Shown here: positions 8,582-19,839 of the stretch, in pieces
Layout of the letters: each line of letters starts with the position of its first letter
Position numbering within the stretch: position 1 is the first letter of the stretch
From: Arthrobacter sp. B1805
Lineage (GTDB): Bacteria > Actinomycetota > Actinomycetes > Actinomycetales > Micrococcaceae
Length of the DNA stretch: 64,000 nucleotides
Assembly (NCBI RefSeq): GCF_002929745.1
Contig: NZ_PJIQ01000002.1
Coordinates: 62,001 to 126,000 of the forward strand
Direction of reading: 5' to 3'
Position numbers and translations under genes: made by a program
The notes under the pieces: generated by a model
What the model saw: the letters and a program-made list of their open reading frames with translations, nothing else
Database searches by the model: none
Told to the model about the DNA's origin: nothing

Positions 8582-9128
8582 TACTGGGCGATACGACGAT
8601 ATGCCGCGCCTGGCCCTCGCCCTCGGACTCGCTGACGAAGCCCAGGTCAGCGACGACATCGTGCACGATCTTCCGCTCGTAGGCGGACATGGGCGCAAGC
8701 GCGACGTCGTCGCCCGTTTCCCTGACCGTCTCAACGGCGTCCTGGGCGATCTTCGTCAACTCGCGTCCACGTCGGTCGCGATACCCGTCCACGTCGAGCA
8801 CCAAGCGCGAGCGTGTCTCGGTTGCAGTAAGGACGCTCAGCCGCGTCAACTCCTGCAGAGCTTCGAGTACCTCGCCGTCGTTCCCCACCAGTGAACTGAG
8901 GCCGGAGTCCGACGAATCCTCCGACACGATCGAGATGTACGTGCGTCCACTACGGACCTCGATGTCGATATCGCCGTCGATGTCAGCGATGTCGAGCAAC
9001 TCCTCGAGGTAATCGGCTGCGACATCGCCTTCCTCGTCCAGCCTTGCAGCTTTGCTGCCTCCGACTGCCTCGGCAACAGGCTCTGGATCACCAAGCTCCG
9101 GGGTCTGCTCTTCGTTGTCTACCGTCAT
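8574..9128 (-). CDS. jag: Jag/KhpB-type single-stranded nucleic-acid-binding protein (KH and R3H domains)
   Basis: The 184-residue product has an acidic N-terminus, a KH domain (LVGNDGEVLEALQELTRL in place of the usual GRRGxTL loop) and a C-terminal R3H domain (MSAYERKIVHDVV ... RHIVVSP). It is an RNA-binding protein of the KhpB/EloR family, linked in other Gram-positives to cell elongation. The start at ATG 9128 overlaps the yidC stop by 4 bases (ATGA), so it is translationally coupled to yidC, and its own stop overlaps the rsmG start. Confidence 0.93.
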   Translation of the reverse strand: MTVDNEEQTPELGDPEPVAEAVGGSKAARLDEEGDVAADYLEELLDIADIDGDIDIEVRSGRTYISIVSEDSSDSGLSSLVGNDGEVLEALQELTRLSVLTATETRSRLVLDVDGYRDRRGRELTKIAQDAVETVRETGDDVALAPMSAYERKIVHDVVADLGFVSESEGEGQARHIVVSPSND

Positions 9129-10087
9129 CGCCTCTTCCTCTTCTTGCGCTGGGGCTGGACTCGCTGGCCGCGAGGCTCCGGTACCGCTTCGATCGCAGGT
9201 TCGGTCTTCCGCTCTCCGAGGAGCGGCACCATCGGCAGGCCTTTCTTCGCACGCCTTTCGGCGAGGGCCTTCGCCGCCGGCGAGCCGGGGGTCGGCATGC
9301 GGCGGATGACGTAGAACTGCTGAACCATGGTCCACACGTTGGTGGTCGTCCAATACACCAGCACACCGATCGGGAAGTTGATACCACCGACACCGAACAC
9401 GAGCGGAAGGATGTACAGCATGATCTTCTGCTGACGCATGAAGGGGCTCTGCATGGCCTCCTCGGACATGTTCTTCGCCATGATCTGCTTCTGCGTGATG
9501 AACTGCGACGCCGTCATCGCGATGATCATGATCACGGACAGGATGATGACGCTGATGTTCCCGTCCGAGCCGAAGCTGCCGAGGAAGGTCGAGGAGAGGG
9601 GAGCACCGAAGATCGTCGCATCATCGAACTGGCGAACCGATTCCGGCGACAACGCACCGATCTCGGCACCTTCCTCGCTTGCCCGGGAGATGCCGTTGAG
9701 CACAGTGAAGAGTGCGAAGAAGAACGGCATCTGGATGAGGATCGGCAGACATGCAGCAAAAGGATTGGTGCCGTGCTTCTTGTACAGGGCCATCTGTTCC
9801 TGCGTCATCGCCTGGCGCGAGAGCTGGTCCGTCTTGCCCTTGTACTTCTGCTGAAGCTTCCGCAGGTCCGGCTGCAGCGCCTGCATGCCTCGCTGCGCCT
9901 TGATCTGCTTCACGAAGACGGGGATCAACGCGGCACGGATGACGACGACGAGGCCGACGATCGACAGCACCCAGGTCCAGCCCGATGCGGGATCCATCCC
10001 GAGGAAGGAGAACCCCTCGTGGAACATGAACATGATCCACGACACGAGCCACCTGAACGGCGCCAGGATCGTCTCAAAAAAACCCAT
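9125..10087 (-). CDS. yidC: Membrane protein insertase YidC
   Basis: YidC/Oxa1-family insertase for inner-membrane proteins, acting alone or with Sec. The 320 residues have five hydrophobic segments. The conserved hydrophilic-groove arginine is in VVVIRAALIPVF, and the second conserved block is PFFFALFTVLNGIS. The C-terminal tail is very basic (ends RKKRKRR), as in ribosome-binding YidC tails. There is no lipoprotein Cys near the N-terminus. It lies 14 bases after yidD and overlaps jag by 4 bases. Confidence 0.97.
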   Translation of the reverse strand: MGFFETILAPFRWLVSWIMFMFHEGFSFLGMDPASGWTWVLSIVGLVVVIRAALIPVFVKQIKAQRGMQALQPDLRKLQQKYKGKTDQLSRQAMTQEQMALYKKHGTNPFAACLPILIQMPFFFALFTVLNGISRASEEGAEIGALSPESVRQFDDATIFGAPLSSTFLGSFGSDGNISVIILSVIMIIAMTASQFITQKQIMAKNMSEEAMQSPFMRQQKIMLYILPLVFGVGGINFPIGVLVYWTTTNVWTMVQQFYVIRRMPTPGSPAAKALAERRAKKGLPMVPLLGERKTEPAIEAVPEPRGQRVQPQRKKRKRR

Positions 10088-10101
10088 AATCAGTTAGCTC
10101 C

Positions 10102-10452
10102 TCAAGCCGCCGGGCGGCTTTCGTCATCGGCCGGGATGACCGGATGGTTCAACACAACAATCGAGGGGACCTTCCCGGAGGGGAAGGTTCTGGAACCGGC
10201 GGGTACATGGTCCACTCCGCCCGCGTTCCAGGGGTGGCAGCGCACCAACCGTCTGACAGCAAACCACAGTCCACGAACGAGCCCGTGGACGGTGACGGCC
10301 TCGAGCGCATAGGCCGAGCAACTCGGATAGAACCGGCACACCGGTCCGTACAGCGGAGAGATGACCTTCCGGTACGCGATCAGGAGTCCGATCACAGCCA
10401 GACGAGGGAACCCGATGAGGGACTTCATCACGCTGACAGCGACCTTCCTCAC
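10102..10452 (-). CDS. yidD: Membrane protein insertion efficiency factor YidD
   Basis: The small 116-residue protein has the invariant YidD core: [19 protein letters not shown], an amphipathic N-terminus, and the closing [13 protein letters not shown]. It assists YidC-dependent insertion from the inner face of the membrane. The GTG start at 10452 overlaps the rnpA stop by 4 bases (GTGA). An ATG eight codons later is a less likely alternative. Confidence 0.93.
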   Translation of the reverse strand: MRKVAVSVMKSLIGFPRLAVIGLLIAYRKVISPLYGPVCRFYPSCSAYALEAVTVHGLVRGLWFAVRRLVRCHPWNAGGVDHVPAGSRTFPSGKVPSIVVLNHPVIPADDESRPAA

Positions 10453-10829
10453 GATACTCCGCTTACCCTTTCCGGTGCCTCCGACCGATCGAGCCGGCGA
10501 ACCACGGTAACCAGGCAGCCGGTGAAATCCTTCTGCAGGGCAACCCAGTCGCTCTCAGCGGCTGGTGGCAACGCCCGGACCACGACGTCGTAGCCGTAGG
10601 GATGTGCACTGACCCACTCCGCCGAGGCATGACGCAGCCTCCGTTTAACGAGGTTCCGGGTAACCGCGTTCCCTACGTTCTTCCCTACGATGACACCAAC
10701 TCGGGAAGGCTCGGAATCGGCAGTTTTGGACCCGTATAGCACGACGTTCCGGCGCCCTGACCGGGCACCGGAACGTACGGTACGTGCAAAATCCGCTGCC
10801 GTTCGCACCCTGTGGATCATCGGAAGCAC
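10449..10829 (-). CDS. rnpA: Ribonuclease P protein component
   Basis: RnpA is the protein subunit of RNase P, which matures the 5' ends of tRNAs. The RNR signature is [11 protein letters not shown], and GRRNVVLY and [16 protein letters not shown] are typical. I set the start at GTG 10829 ([14 protein letters not shown]), because family members begin with this Arg/Thr-rich segment and the upstream in-frame residues look non-coding. The product is 126 residues. It follows rpmH with 82 bases between. Confidence 0.95.
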   Translation of the reverse strand: MLPMIHRVRTAADFARTVRSGARSGRRNVVLYGSKTADSEPSRVGVIVGKNVGNAVTRNLVKRRLRHASAEWVSAHPYGYDVVVRALPPAAESDWVALQKDFTGCLVTVVRRLDRSEAPERVSGVS

Positions 10830-10911
10830 TGCGGATCCCTGTTCATTGCTGACGTGAGGAACCCCGTGCCGGCGCAATCACCCGAAGGATGCATGGCGAG
10901 GGAGGAACCGC

Positions 10912-11049
10912 TTATGCCGAGAGTTCGGTACGGCCCTTGCCGCGGCGCGCCGACAGGATGGCGCGACCAGCACGGGTGCGCATGCGAAGTCGGAAACCGT
11001 GCTTCTTGGCACGACGGCGGTTATTCGGCTGAAAAGTCCGCTTGCTCAC
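10912..11049 (-). CDS. rpmH: Large ribosomal subunit protein bL34
   Basis: A 45-residue gene. The product starts [20 protein letters not shown], the textbook L34 sequence, and ends GKGRTELSA. It uses a GTG start at 11049 with CTGGAG eight bases upstream. It is the first gene of the leftward unit rpmH-rnpA-yidD-yidC-jag-rsmG and is transcribed away from dnaA. Confidence 0.97.
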   Translation of the reverse strand: MSKRTFQPNNRRRAKKHGFRLRMRTRAGRAILSARRGKGRTELSA

Positions 11050-11500
11050 TGTAGTTACTCCAGAACGATCTTGAGATGCGTCCGGCCCATTGCAACAAGG
11101 GGGAAGAACAGACTGACGCGATGAAGGTGTACATCCGACATTCGCGTTGGAGCTGTCACATCCCGAGGCCTCTTAGTACCCGGGAACATCTGTGATGGCA
11201 TGCGAAATGCAGACATGTTGGACTACATAACGTTAGGGGACGCGGCGCAGGGGCGTCAAACTCGCCGTCGTCCGCCTGTGGGCACAGACCTGTGGACAAC
11301 CGGGGTCGAAAACACACTACACGCATACCGACAGCACCGAGTGAGCCCTCTCACGGGGCAGTGTTCGGCGCTCCAGTCCGCTATCTTCCGCAGTTTTGAT
11401 CCTCTAGTCTTGGCCATGGTCCGTTTATCCACGCCTTGTGTACAACTCTGTGGATGACGGACCTTTTCGAGCGTGGACAGCACAGCCAAGAGGGGTCTTT
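11050..11500. promoter_or_regulatory. rpmH-dnaA divergent promoter region with DnaA boxes
   Basis: The 451-base gap between the divergent rpmH and dnaA genes has no gene. DnaA-box matches are TGTGGACAA at 11291-11299 (perfect on the minus strand), TTATCCACG at 11425-11433 (one mismatch) and TGTGGATGA at 11449-11457 (one mismatch). The last two lie within 76 bases of the dnaA start, consistent with autorepression of dnaA by DnaA. I could not assign -35/-10 elements with confidence. Confidence 0.75.
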
Positions 11501-12913
11501 GTGGGTACAGATGAGGTAAACGACGTCGGGAGCTCCTGGCGTAAAGTCATCCGGACCCTCGAGCAGGACGATCGCGTCACCCCTCGGCAGCGTGGATTCA
11601 TGGTCCTTGCCCAGGCGCAGGGCCTCATCGGAACGACGATGCTCATCGCGGTGCCGAACGAATTGACCCGCGAAGTACTCCAGACCCAGCTCAAGGGAGC
11701 GCTGGATGAAGCGCTGCGGGACGTGTTCCGGGAGGACATCCAGTGCGCGTTCGTGATCGACCCCGAACTCACGCCCGTCGACGAGGAGATTTCGGAGCAG
11801 GAACCGGAGGAAATCTCTCCGGAGCCGAAGGGTGAGGTCAAACCGTCCCCGACGCCTCCCAGCAATTCACACGAATTCGGGAGGCTCAATCCCAAGTACA
11901 TCTTCGACACCTTCGTCATCGGCTCTTCGAACCGGTTCGCGCATGCTGCTGCGGTCGCCGTGGCCGAAGCGCCGGCCAAGGCCTACAACCCGCTCTTCAT
12001 CTACGGGGATTCCGGTCTCGGTAAGACGCACCTCCTGCACGCTATCGGCCACTACGCCCGGCATCTCTACACGGGTATCCGCGTGCGCTACGTGAATTCC
12101 GAGGAGTTCACCAACGACTTCATCAACTCGATCCGCGACGACGAGGGCTCGAGCTTCAAGCAGACCTACCGCAACGTCGACATCCTGCTGATCGACGACA
12201 TCCAGTTCCTGTCGGGCAAGGACCGGACCATGGAGGAGTTCTTCCATACCTTCAACGCCCTGCACAACCACAGCAAGCAGGTGGTCATCACCTCCGATCT
12301 GCCGCCCAAGCAGCTCATCGGGTTCGAGGAACGTATGCGTTCCCGCTTCGAGTGGGGCCTCCTGACGGACATCCAGCCGCCTGAGCTGGAGACGCGTATC
12401 GCCATCCTGCGCAAGAAAGCCATCAGCGACAGCCTCAGCGCGCCCGACGACGTCCTCGAATACATCGCCTCCAAGATCGCCACGAACATCCGCGAGCTCG
12501 AGGGAGCATTGATCCGGGTGACGGCCTTCGCAAGCCTCAACCGGCAGCAGGTCGACGTGAACCTGGCCGAGATCGTGCTGAAGGACCTCATCTCCGACGA
12601 CGGCGCCCAGGAGATCACCTCGACGGTGATCATGGCCCAGACGGCCGACTACTTCCAGATCAGCATGGAGGAACTGTGCAGCAAGTCGCGGACCAGGACC
12701 CTCGTGACCGCTCGTCAGATCGCCATGTACCTGTGCCGCGAACTGACAGACATGTCGCTGCCCAAGATCGGAGCCGAACTCGGGGGACGGGACCACACCA
12801 CCGTCATCCACGCTGACCGGAAGATCCGTGAACTGATGGCCGAGCGGCGAGCGATCTTCAACCAGGTCACCGAACTGACCAACCGGATCAAGCACAAGCA
12901 GCGCGAGGCCTGA
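11501..12913 (+). CDS. dnaA: Chromosomal replication initiator protein DnaA
   Basis: DnaA binds DnaA boxes at oriC, melts the origin and recruits the helicase. The 470-residue product has domain I (VGSSWRKVIRTLEQD), a Pro/Glu-rich domain II, an AAA+ domain with Walker A GDSGLGKTH and Walker B LLIDDIQFL, and domain IV with the signature GGRDHTTVIHADRKI. The frame extends upstream to 11438, but GTG 11501 is preferred because AGGGG lies just upstream and domain I starts there. The gap to dnaN contains oriC. Confidence 0.98.
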   Translation: MGTDEVNDVGSSWRKVIRTLEQDDRVTPRQRGFMVLAQAQGLIGTTMLIAVPNELTREVLQTQLKGALDEALRDVFREDIQCAFVIDPELTPVDEEISEQEPEEISPEPKGEVKPSPTPPSNSHEFGRLNPKYIFDTFVIGSSNRFAHAAAVAVAEAPAKAYNPLFIYGDSGLGKTHLLHAIGHYARHLYTGIRVRYVNSEEFTNDFINSIRDDEGSSFKQTYRNVDILLIDDIQFLSGKDRTMEEFFHTFNALHNHSKQVVITSDLPPKQLIGFEERMRSRFEWGLLTDIQPPELETRIAILRKKAISDSLSAPDDVLEYIASKIATNIRELEGALIRVTAFASLNRQQVDVNLAEIVLKDLISDDGAQEITSTVIMAQTADYFQISMEELCSKSRTRTLVTARQIAMYLCRELTDMSLPKIGAELGGRDHTTVIHADRKIRELMAERRAIFNQVTELTNRIKHKQREA

Positions 12914-13405
12914 CAGCGCATCAGCACCGCCTGGTTGCGGGGCCGTAATTAACAGGTGTGGACACAGCTGTGGATAACTGGGGGAACATCGAGGGTCAGC
13001 CTGAGGAAAACCGCCCTTCTACCTGTGGATCCACGGAATCACAAGGGCGGCGCCCACAACCAGCTCCTGTGCGCGGCTCTCCGGACACACACCTTGTCCA
13101 CAGGGCGGATCAGCATCAACGCCCGGGTGAGGGCACTTATCCACAGAATCCACAGCAGTTATTAACACTACGAACCTTAAACTTCAAAAAGTTCGTCAAA
13201 TAACATTCTGTGTTCCGAACGACCCTCACCCACCTCCACAGCGCCTGCTGCTCCGCTCCACTGTCCGGCTAAGCTGTGAGTCAGTAGGGTTGTAGTTCCC
13301 CGTGCCCGGGTACCCCCGTGGACGACGCTGCAGCACATGTACCGACCATCCGCCGGTGTTTCGCCGGTGGCTGTTTTTTGATCTGGCGAAAGGCGGCACT
13401 GCTCC
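12914..13405. other. Origin of replication oriC (dnaA-dnaN intergenic region)
   Basis: This 492-base gap holds clustered DnaA boxes on both strands: perfect matches at 12969-12977 (TGTGGATAA), 13094-13102 (TTGTCCACA) and 13137-13145 (TTATCCACA), plus weaker ones at 12957-12965, 13024-13032 and 13146-13154. Right next to the cluster, about 13155-13210, is the most A+T-rich stretch in the gap (TTATTAACACTA, CTTAAACTTCAAAAAG, CAAATAACATT), a good candidate for the duplex-unwinding element. Bases 13211-13405 show no clear feature besides the dnaN leader. Confidence 0.93.
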
Positions 13406-14530
13406 GTGAAATTCAGAGTTGAGCGGGATGTACTTGCAGAGGCTGTGTCCTGGACCGCTCGTTCCCTGTCACCACGACCTCCCGTGCCCGTCCTGGCAGG
13501 ACTCCTCATCAAGGCCGAGGGTGGTTCTCTCAGCCTCGCCAGCTTCGACTACGAGATCTCGGCGCGGCTCGAAATCGCTGCCGACGTCCTGGAGGAGGGC
13601 ACGATCCTCGTCTCCGGGCGCCTCCTCGCCGACATCTGCAGGAGCCTTCCGTCAGCCCCCGTCGAAGTCGCTACCGACGGGTCGAAGGTGACCCTGACAT
13701 GCCGCAACAGCCGCTTCAACCTGGCGACGATGCCGGAAGGTGAGTACCCCGAGCTCCCGAAGCTTCCGGCCGTCAGCGGAGTGGTCGACGGCGATGCCTT
13801 CGCCCAGGCCGTCTCGCAGGTGATCATCGCAGCCAGCCGGGACGACACCCTGCCTATCCTGACCGGCGTCCGCATGGAGATCGAGGACGATCTCATCACG
13901 CTCCTTGCCACCGACAGGTACCGGCTGGCACTGCGCGAAGTCTCCTGGAAGCCGACGACTCCCGGAATGTCGACCAGTGCGCTGGTCAAGGCGAAGACGC
14001 TCAACGAGGTCGCCAAGACCCTCGGCGGTGCGGGAGACCTGAACATCGCCTTCTCCGAGGACTCCGAGCTCATCGGCTTCGAGTCGGGAGGCCGGCGCAC
14101 CACGTCATTGCTGGTCGACGGTGACTATCCCAAGATCAGGTCGCTCTTCCCCGACAACACCCCGATCCACGCGACGGTCCAGACCGGGGCGCTCGTGGAG
14201 GCCGTACGGCGTGTATCGCTCGTCGCCGAGCGCAACACACCCGTCCGGCTCGCCTTCACCGAGGGCCAGGTCACTCTCGACGCCGGTACGGGTGAGGACG
14301 CGCAGGCTTCCGAAGCCATCGAGGCAACTCTGGACGGCGACGACATCACCGTCGCGTTCAACCCGCATTACCTGAGTGAGGGACTCGGCGCCTTCAACAG
14401 CCCGTTCGTCCGTTTCTCCTTCACTTCACCCCCAAAACCGGCCGTGCTGTCGGCCCAGGAGGACGCATCGGGCGAAGACAGGGAAGATTACAGGTACCTG
14501 CTGATGCCCGTGCGGTTGCCCAACCAATAA
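13406..14530 (+). CDS. dnaN: DNA polymerase III beta subunit (sliding clamp)
   Basis: The ring-shaped clamp that tethers DNA polymerase III. At 374 residues it has normal length, with three repeated clamp domains and the conserved FNLATMPEGEYPELP, LATDRYRLALRE and C-terminal YLLMPVRLP blocks; the last forms part of the partner-binding pocket. GTG start. It is co-oriented with replication and followed by gnd after 63 bases. Confidence 0.98.
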   Translation: MKFRVERDVLAEAVSWTARSLSPRPPVPVLAGLLIKAEGGSLSLASFDYEISARLEIAADVLEEGTILVSGRLLADICRSLPSAPVEVATDGSKVTLTCRNSRFNLATMPEGEYPELPKLPAVSGVVDGDAFAQAVSQVIIAASRDDTLPILTGVRMEIEDDLITLLATDRYRLALREVSWKPTTPGMSTSALVKAKTLNEVAKTLGGAGDLNIAFSEDSELIGFESGGRRTTSLLVDGDYPKIRSLFPDNTPIHATVQTGALVEAVRRVSLVAERNTPVRLAFTEGQVTLDAGTGEDAQASEAIEATLDGDDITVAFNPHYLSEGLGAFNSPFVRFSFTSPPKPAVLSAQEDASGEDREDYRYLLMPVRLPNQ

Positions 14531-14593
14531 CCTCCCGGCAGGAGATCGACCGGCCCGACCGGCCGTCGGACACATCGTCAGAAAGAGAAGCGC

Positions 14594-15490
14594 ATGCACA
14601 TCGGCCTCATCGGACTCGGAAAAATGGGATTCAACATGCGGGAGCGCCTTCGTGAGAAGGGCGTGGAGGTCACCGGCTTCGACCGCAATCCCGATAAGAC
14701 CGATGTGCCGAGCCTGACCGATCTGGTCGCTGCCCTTCCGTCGCCCCGCATCGTGTGGGTGATGGTGCCCGCCGGGCAGATCACCGACGCCGTCGTGAAG
14801 GACCTCTCCGAGGTCCTGTCCGAAGGTGATCTGGTGATCGACGGCGGCAACTCCAAGTTCACCGATGACCAGATCCATGCCACCCTGCTCGCACAGAAGG
14901 GCATCCGCTTCCTGGACTGCGGCGTTTCGGGCGGGGTGTGGGGGCTCGAGAACGGGTACGGCCTCATGGCAGGCGGTAGCCAGGACGACGTCGATCTCGC
15001 GATGCCGATCTTCGATGCTCTTCGTCCCGAGGGTGAGCGCGCAGAGAGCTTCGTCCATGTCGGCGACGTCGGAGCGGGTCATTACGCCAAGATGGTGCAC
15101 AACGGCATCGAGTACGGCCTGATGCAGTCCTACGCAGAGGGCTACGAGTTGCTCGAGGCGAAGGACATCGTCAAGGACGTCCACGGGACGTTCGCCGCCT
15201 GGCAGAAGGGCACCGTCGTCCGCTCCTGGCTACTCGACCTCCTGGTGAAGGCGCTGCAGGAGGACCCAGGACTCTCCCGTATCGCGGGCTACGTCGAGGA
15301 TTCGGGTGAAGGCCGCTGGACCGTCGAGGAAGCGATCGCCAATTCCGTGCCCGCTCCTGCGATCACGGCGGCACTCTTCGCGCGCTTCGCATCGCGCCAG
15401 GAGGACTCGCCGTCGATGAAGATGGTGTCGGCATTGCGCAACCAGTTCGGCGGCCACGCAGTGAAGCCCGCACAGCCGACATCCGAGTAA
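14594..15490 (+). CDS. gnd: 6-phosphogluconate dehydrogenase, decarboxylating (short form)
   Basis: It oxidises 6-phosphogluconate to ribulose 5-phosphate and CO2 in the pentose phosphate pathway. The Rossmann motif is GLIGLGKMGFNM, the substrate block is DCGVSGGVWGLENGYGLM, and the catalytic Lys is in GHYAKMVHNGIEYG. At 298 residues it belongs to the short form common in Gram-positives, rather than the 470-residue form. The dnaN-gnd-recF order is usual in this bacterial group, so the location is not unusual. The gluconate genes at 48-51 kb would feed this enzyme. Confidence 0.95.
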   Translation: MHIGLIGLGKMGFNMRERLREKGVEVTGFDRNPDKTDVPSLTDLVAALPSPRIVWVMVPAGQITDAVVKDLSEVLSEGDLVIDGGNSKFTDDQIHATLLAQKGIRFLDCGVSGGVWGLENGYGLMAGGSQDDVDLAMPIFDALRPEGERAESFVHVGDVGAGHYAKMVHNGIEYGLMQSYAEGYELLEAKDIVKDVHGTFAAWQKGTVVRSWLLDLLVKALQEDPGLSRIAGYVEDSGEGRWTVEEAIANSVPAPAITAALFARFASRQEDSPSMKMVSALRNQFGGHAVKPAQPTSE

Positions 15491-15500
15491 GTGGGTACCG

Positions 15501-16763
15501 GTGTACGTTGAGCACCTCTCGCTCACCGGGTTCCGGAGCTATGCGCAACTGGATACGGCGCTGGAGCCGGGTATCACCGTGTTCGTCGGGCCCAACGGCA
15601 TAGGCAAGACCAACATCGTCGAGGCCATCGGGTACCTCGCCACGCTGTCCTCGCACCGTGTCAGCACCGACAAGCCGCTCATTGCATTCGGCGAGGAACG
15701 GGCGATCATCAGGGGGAAGCTGGTGCGCGGATCCCAGCGCACGAGCGTCGAGGTGGAGATCAACGCCGAATCAGCCAACCGGGCCCGGATCAACAGGTCC
15801 AATCCCGTCCGCGCGAGGGACGCCGCAGGCATCCTGAAGACGGTGCTCTTTGCTCCGGAAGACCTTGCGTTGGTCAAAGGGGACCCGTCGGGCCGCCGTC
15901 GCTACCTGGATGACGCCATGGTGTCGTTGCTACCGCACCACTCCGCCCTGCGTGCCGATTACGAGCGCGTCCTGAAGCAACGGAACGCGCTGCTCAAGTC
16001 CGCCCGGGCGGCAGGCAGGTTCTCCTCCGCGCATGAGGCGACGCTCGATGTGTGGGATCAGCACCTCGCTGAAGCGGGTGCACGGCTGTTATCGGCCCGC
16101 ATCGTCCTGGTCGACAAGATCCGTCCCCACGTGCAGCGCGCCTACGCCGAACTGACCGACGGTTCGAAGCAGGCCGACCTCTCCTACCTCTCGACCGTGT
16201 CCTCGTCGTCGGACCTTCTGAATGTTGATGACGACACAGCAGCCACCAGCAGCGAGCCCGAAGGGGTACTGCGCAGCGTGTCCCTGCCGGCACTCACCGA
16301 GTTGTTCGTGGCATCCCTCGTGCGCCACCGTAAAAAGGAACTCGAGCGAGGCATCTCGCTCGTCGGTCCCCACCGCGACGAGCTCGCGCTGCTGCTGGGA
16401 CGGGTGCCGGCCAAGGGCTACGCGTCACACGGTGAGACATGGTCGATGGCGCTGGCCCTGAGGCTCGCCTCCTACTACCTCCTGCTGGAGGAGGACCGGA
16501 CGCCGGGCGGGGATCCGGTGCTGATCCTCGACGACGTCTTCGCGGAGCTCGATGCGCAGCGGCGCACACGCCTGGCCGCGATCGTGGCGCCTGCGGAGCA
16601 GGTGCTCGTCACGGCGGCCGTGGGTGACGATATCCCCGGTGCCCTGCTCGGTCGTCAACTCCGTGTGGTGCCGGGTGCGATCGCAGACTCACAGCCGAAG
16701 GGCGTCGGCGGGCCGCCCGGGTTGAGTGCCACCTCGGGCACGGAGACGGCGACCAGTGCCTGA
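15501..16763 (+). CDS. recF: DNA replication and repair protein RecF
   Basis: RecF is an SMC-like ATPase that helps load RecA at single-strand gaps. Walker A is GPNGIGKTNIVEAIGYL near residue 33, and the signature/Walker B region is PVLILDDVFAELDAQRR. GTG start 10 bases after gnd. The product is 420 residues, slightly longer than E. coli RecF because of a C-terminal tail. Its 3' end overlaps the start of the DUF721 gene. Confidence 0.97.
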   Translation: MYVEHLSLTGFRSYAQLDTALEPGITVFVGPNGIGKTNIVEAIGYLATLSSHRVSTDKPLIAFGEERAIIRGKLVRGSQRTSVEVEINAESANRARINRSNPVRARDAAGILKTVLFAPEDLALVKGDPSGRRRYLDDAMVSLLPHHSALRADYERVLKQRNALLKSARAAGRFSSAHEATLDVWDQHLAEAGARLLSARIVLVDKIRPHVQRAYAELTDGSKQADLSYLSTVSSSSDLLNVDDDTAATSSEPEGVLRSVSLPALTELFVASLVRHRKKELERGISLVGPHRDELALLLGRVPAKGYASHGETWSMALALRLASYYLLLEEDRTPGGDPVLILDDVFAELDAQRRTRLAAIVAPAEQVLVTAAVGDDIPGALLGRQLRVVPGAIADSQPKGVGGPPGLSATSGTETATSA

Positions 16764-17406
16764 GCAACGATCCGCAGAGGACCCCGAATCCGGCGGCCGG
16801 CCGCGCGGACAGCATCAACCGCTGGCCGGGCCCCCTGCTGATGTGGTCGGTCGTCGTGTCGATGACCCTGAGGGTGGCGGGATCCAGAGGTCTCCCGGCA
16901 ACGGGGTTTTCCCCGAGCAGGATGCACCCCGCGCACTCCTCAACAGGCTGCGGAGTGCTTCCCAAGCGAGGGGAACCCCTCGTGAGGCTCAGTCGAAGCG
17001 CGTGGGGAAGACTGCGCGGCGTCGCTATTCCCCGGAACCCGTGTACGGGGGACGGGATCCCGAGGGAGTCGGCAACGTCTTCTCGAAGATGCTCGCCGAA
17101 CGTGGGTGGAAGTCGCCGGTGGCCATCGGATCGGTCCTCGCCCGCTGGGACGAGATCGTGGGTGCCGACATCGCGGCTCACTGCGTGCCGGAGAGTTTCG
17201 ATGCCGACACCGTCCTCGTCAGATGCGATTCGACAGCCTGGGCCACCCAGCTGCGGCTCATCACCCCCCAGGTGCTGCAGAGGTTCGAAACCGAACTCGG
17301 GGCCGGCGTCGTCACGCGACTGTCCGTCATCGGCCCGGCCGCGCCGAGCTGGCGCAAGGGCGGACGATCGGTCAAGGGCCGCGGGCCGCGCGACACCTAC
17401 GGGTGA
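16756..17406 (+). CDS. DUF721 family protein (DciA-like)
   Basis: A conserved gene between recF and gyrB in actinobacteria (Rv0004 in M. tuberculosis). About 110 disordered, basic and Pro/Gly-rich residues precede the DUF721 domain (VFSKMLAERGWKSPVAIG ... RWDEIVGADIAAHC ... LRLITPQVLQRFE). Related DciA proteins load or operate the replicative helicase, and the position next to recF and gyrB fits a replication role, but the function here is inferred. I prefer the GTG at 16756, which overlaps recF by 8 bases; an upstream start at 16726 is possible. Confidence 0.88.
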   Translation: MPEQRSAEDPESGGRPRGQHQPLAGPPADVVGRRVDDPEGGGIQRSPGNGVFPEQDAPRALLNRLRSASQARGTPREAQSKRVGKTARRRYSPEPVYGGRDPEGVGNVFSKMLAERGWKSPVAIGSVLARWDEIVGADIAAHCVPESFDADTVLVRCDSTAWATQLRLITPQVLQRFETELGAGVVTRLSVIGPAAPSWRKGGRSVKGRGPRDTYG

Positions 17407-17540
17407 GGAGGGCGACCGGATACCGCCCCGCTGGACGGCCTTCAGCGCAATCGGGGGTCCGCCCGGCGTATCCGTCCTCATGGAAGGTCCCTCTATCGGC
17501 TCTGGAGCCGCTTTGGGGGCCAATGAGGGGCTGTTGGTGA

Positions 17541-19688
<2,148 letters not shown>

Positions 19689-19839
19689 GTGGCTGGTTCC
19701 GTCATTCTGCCGGCGCTACGAAATTTCTTGCGGGCCTGGCGGCCCTTGAAATATTAAAGCGCCTCTTCAGAACGACGGAACCACCCTTGATCGGTCGTGG
19801 GTACTGCAGGGAACAAGACATGACGAACGGAACTGACTT

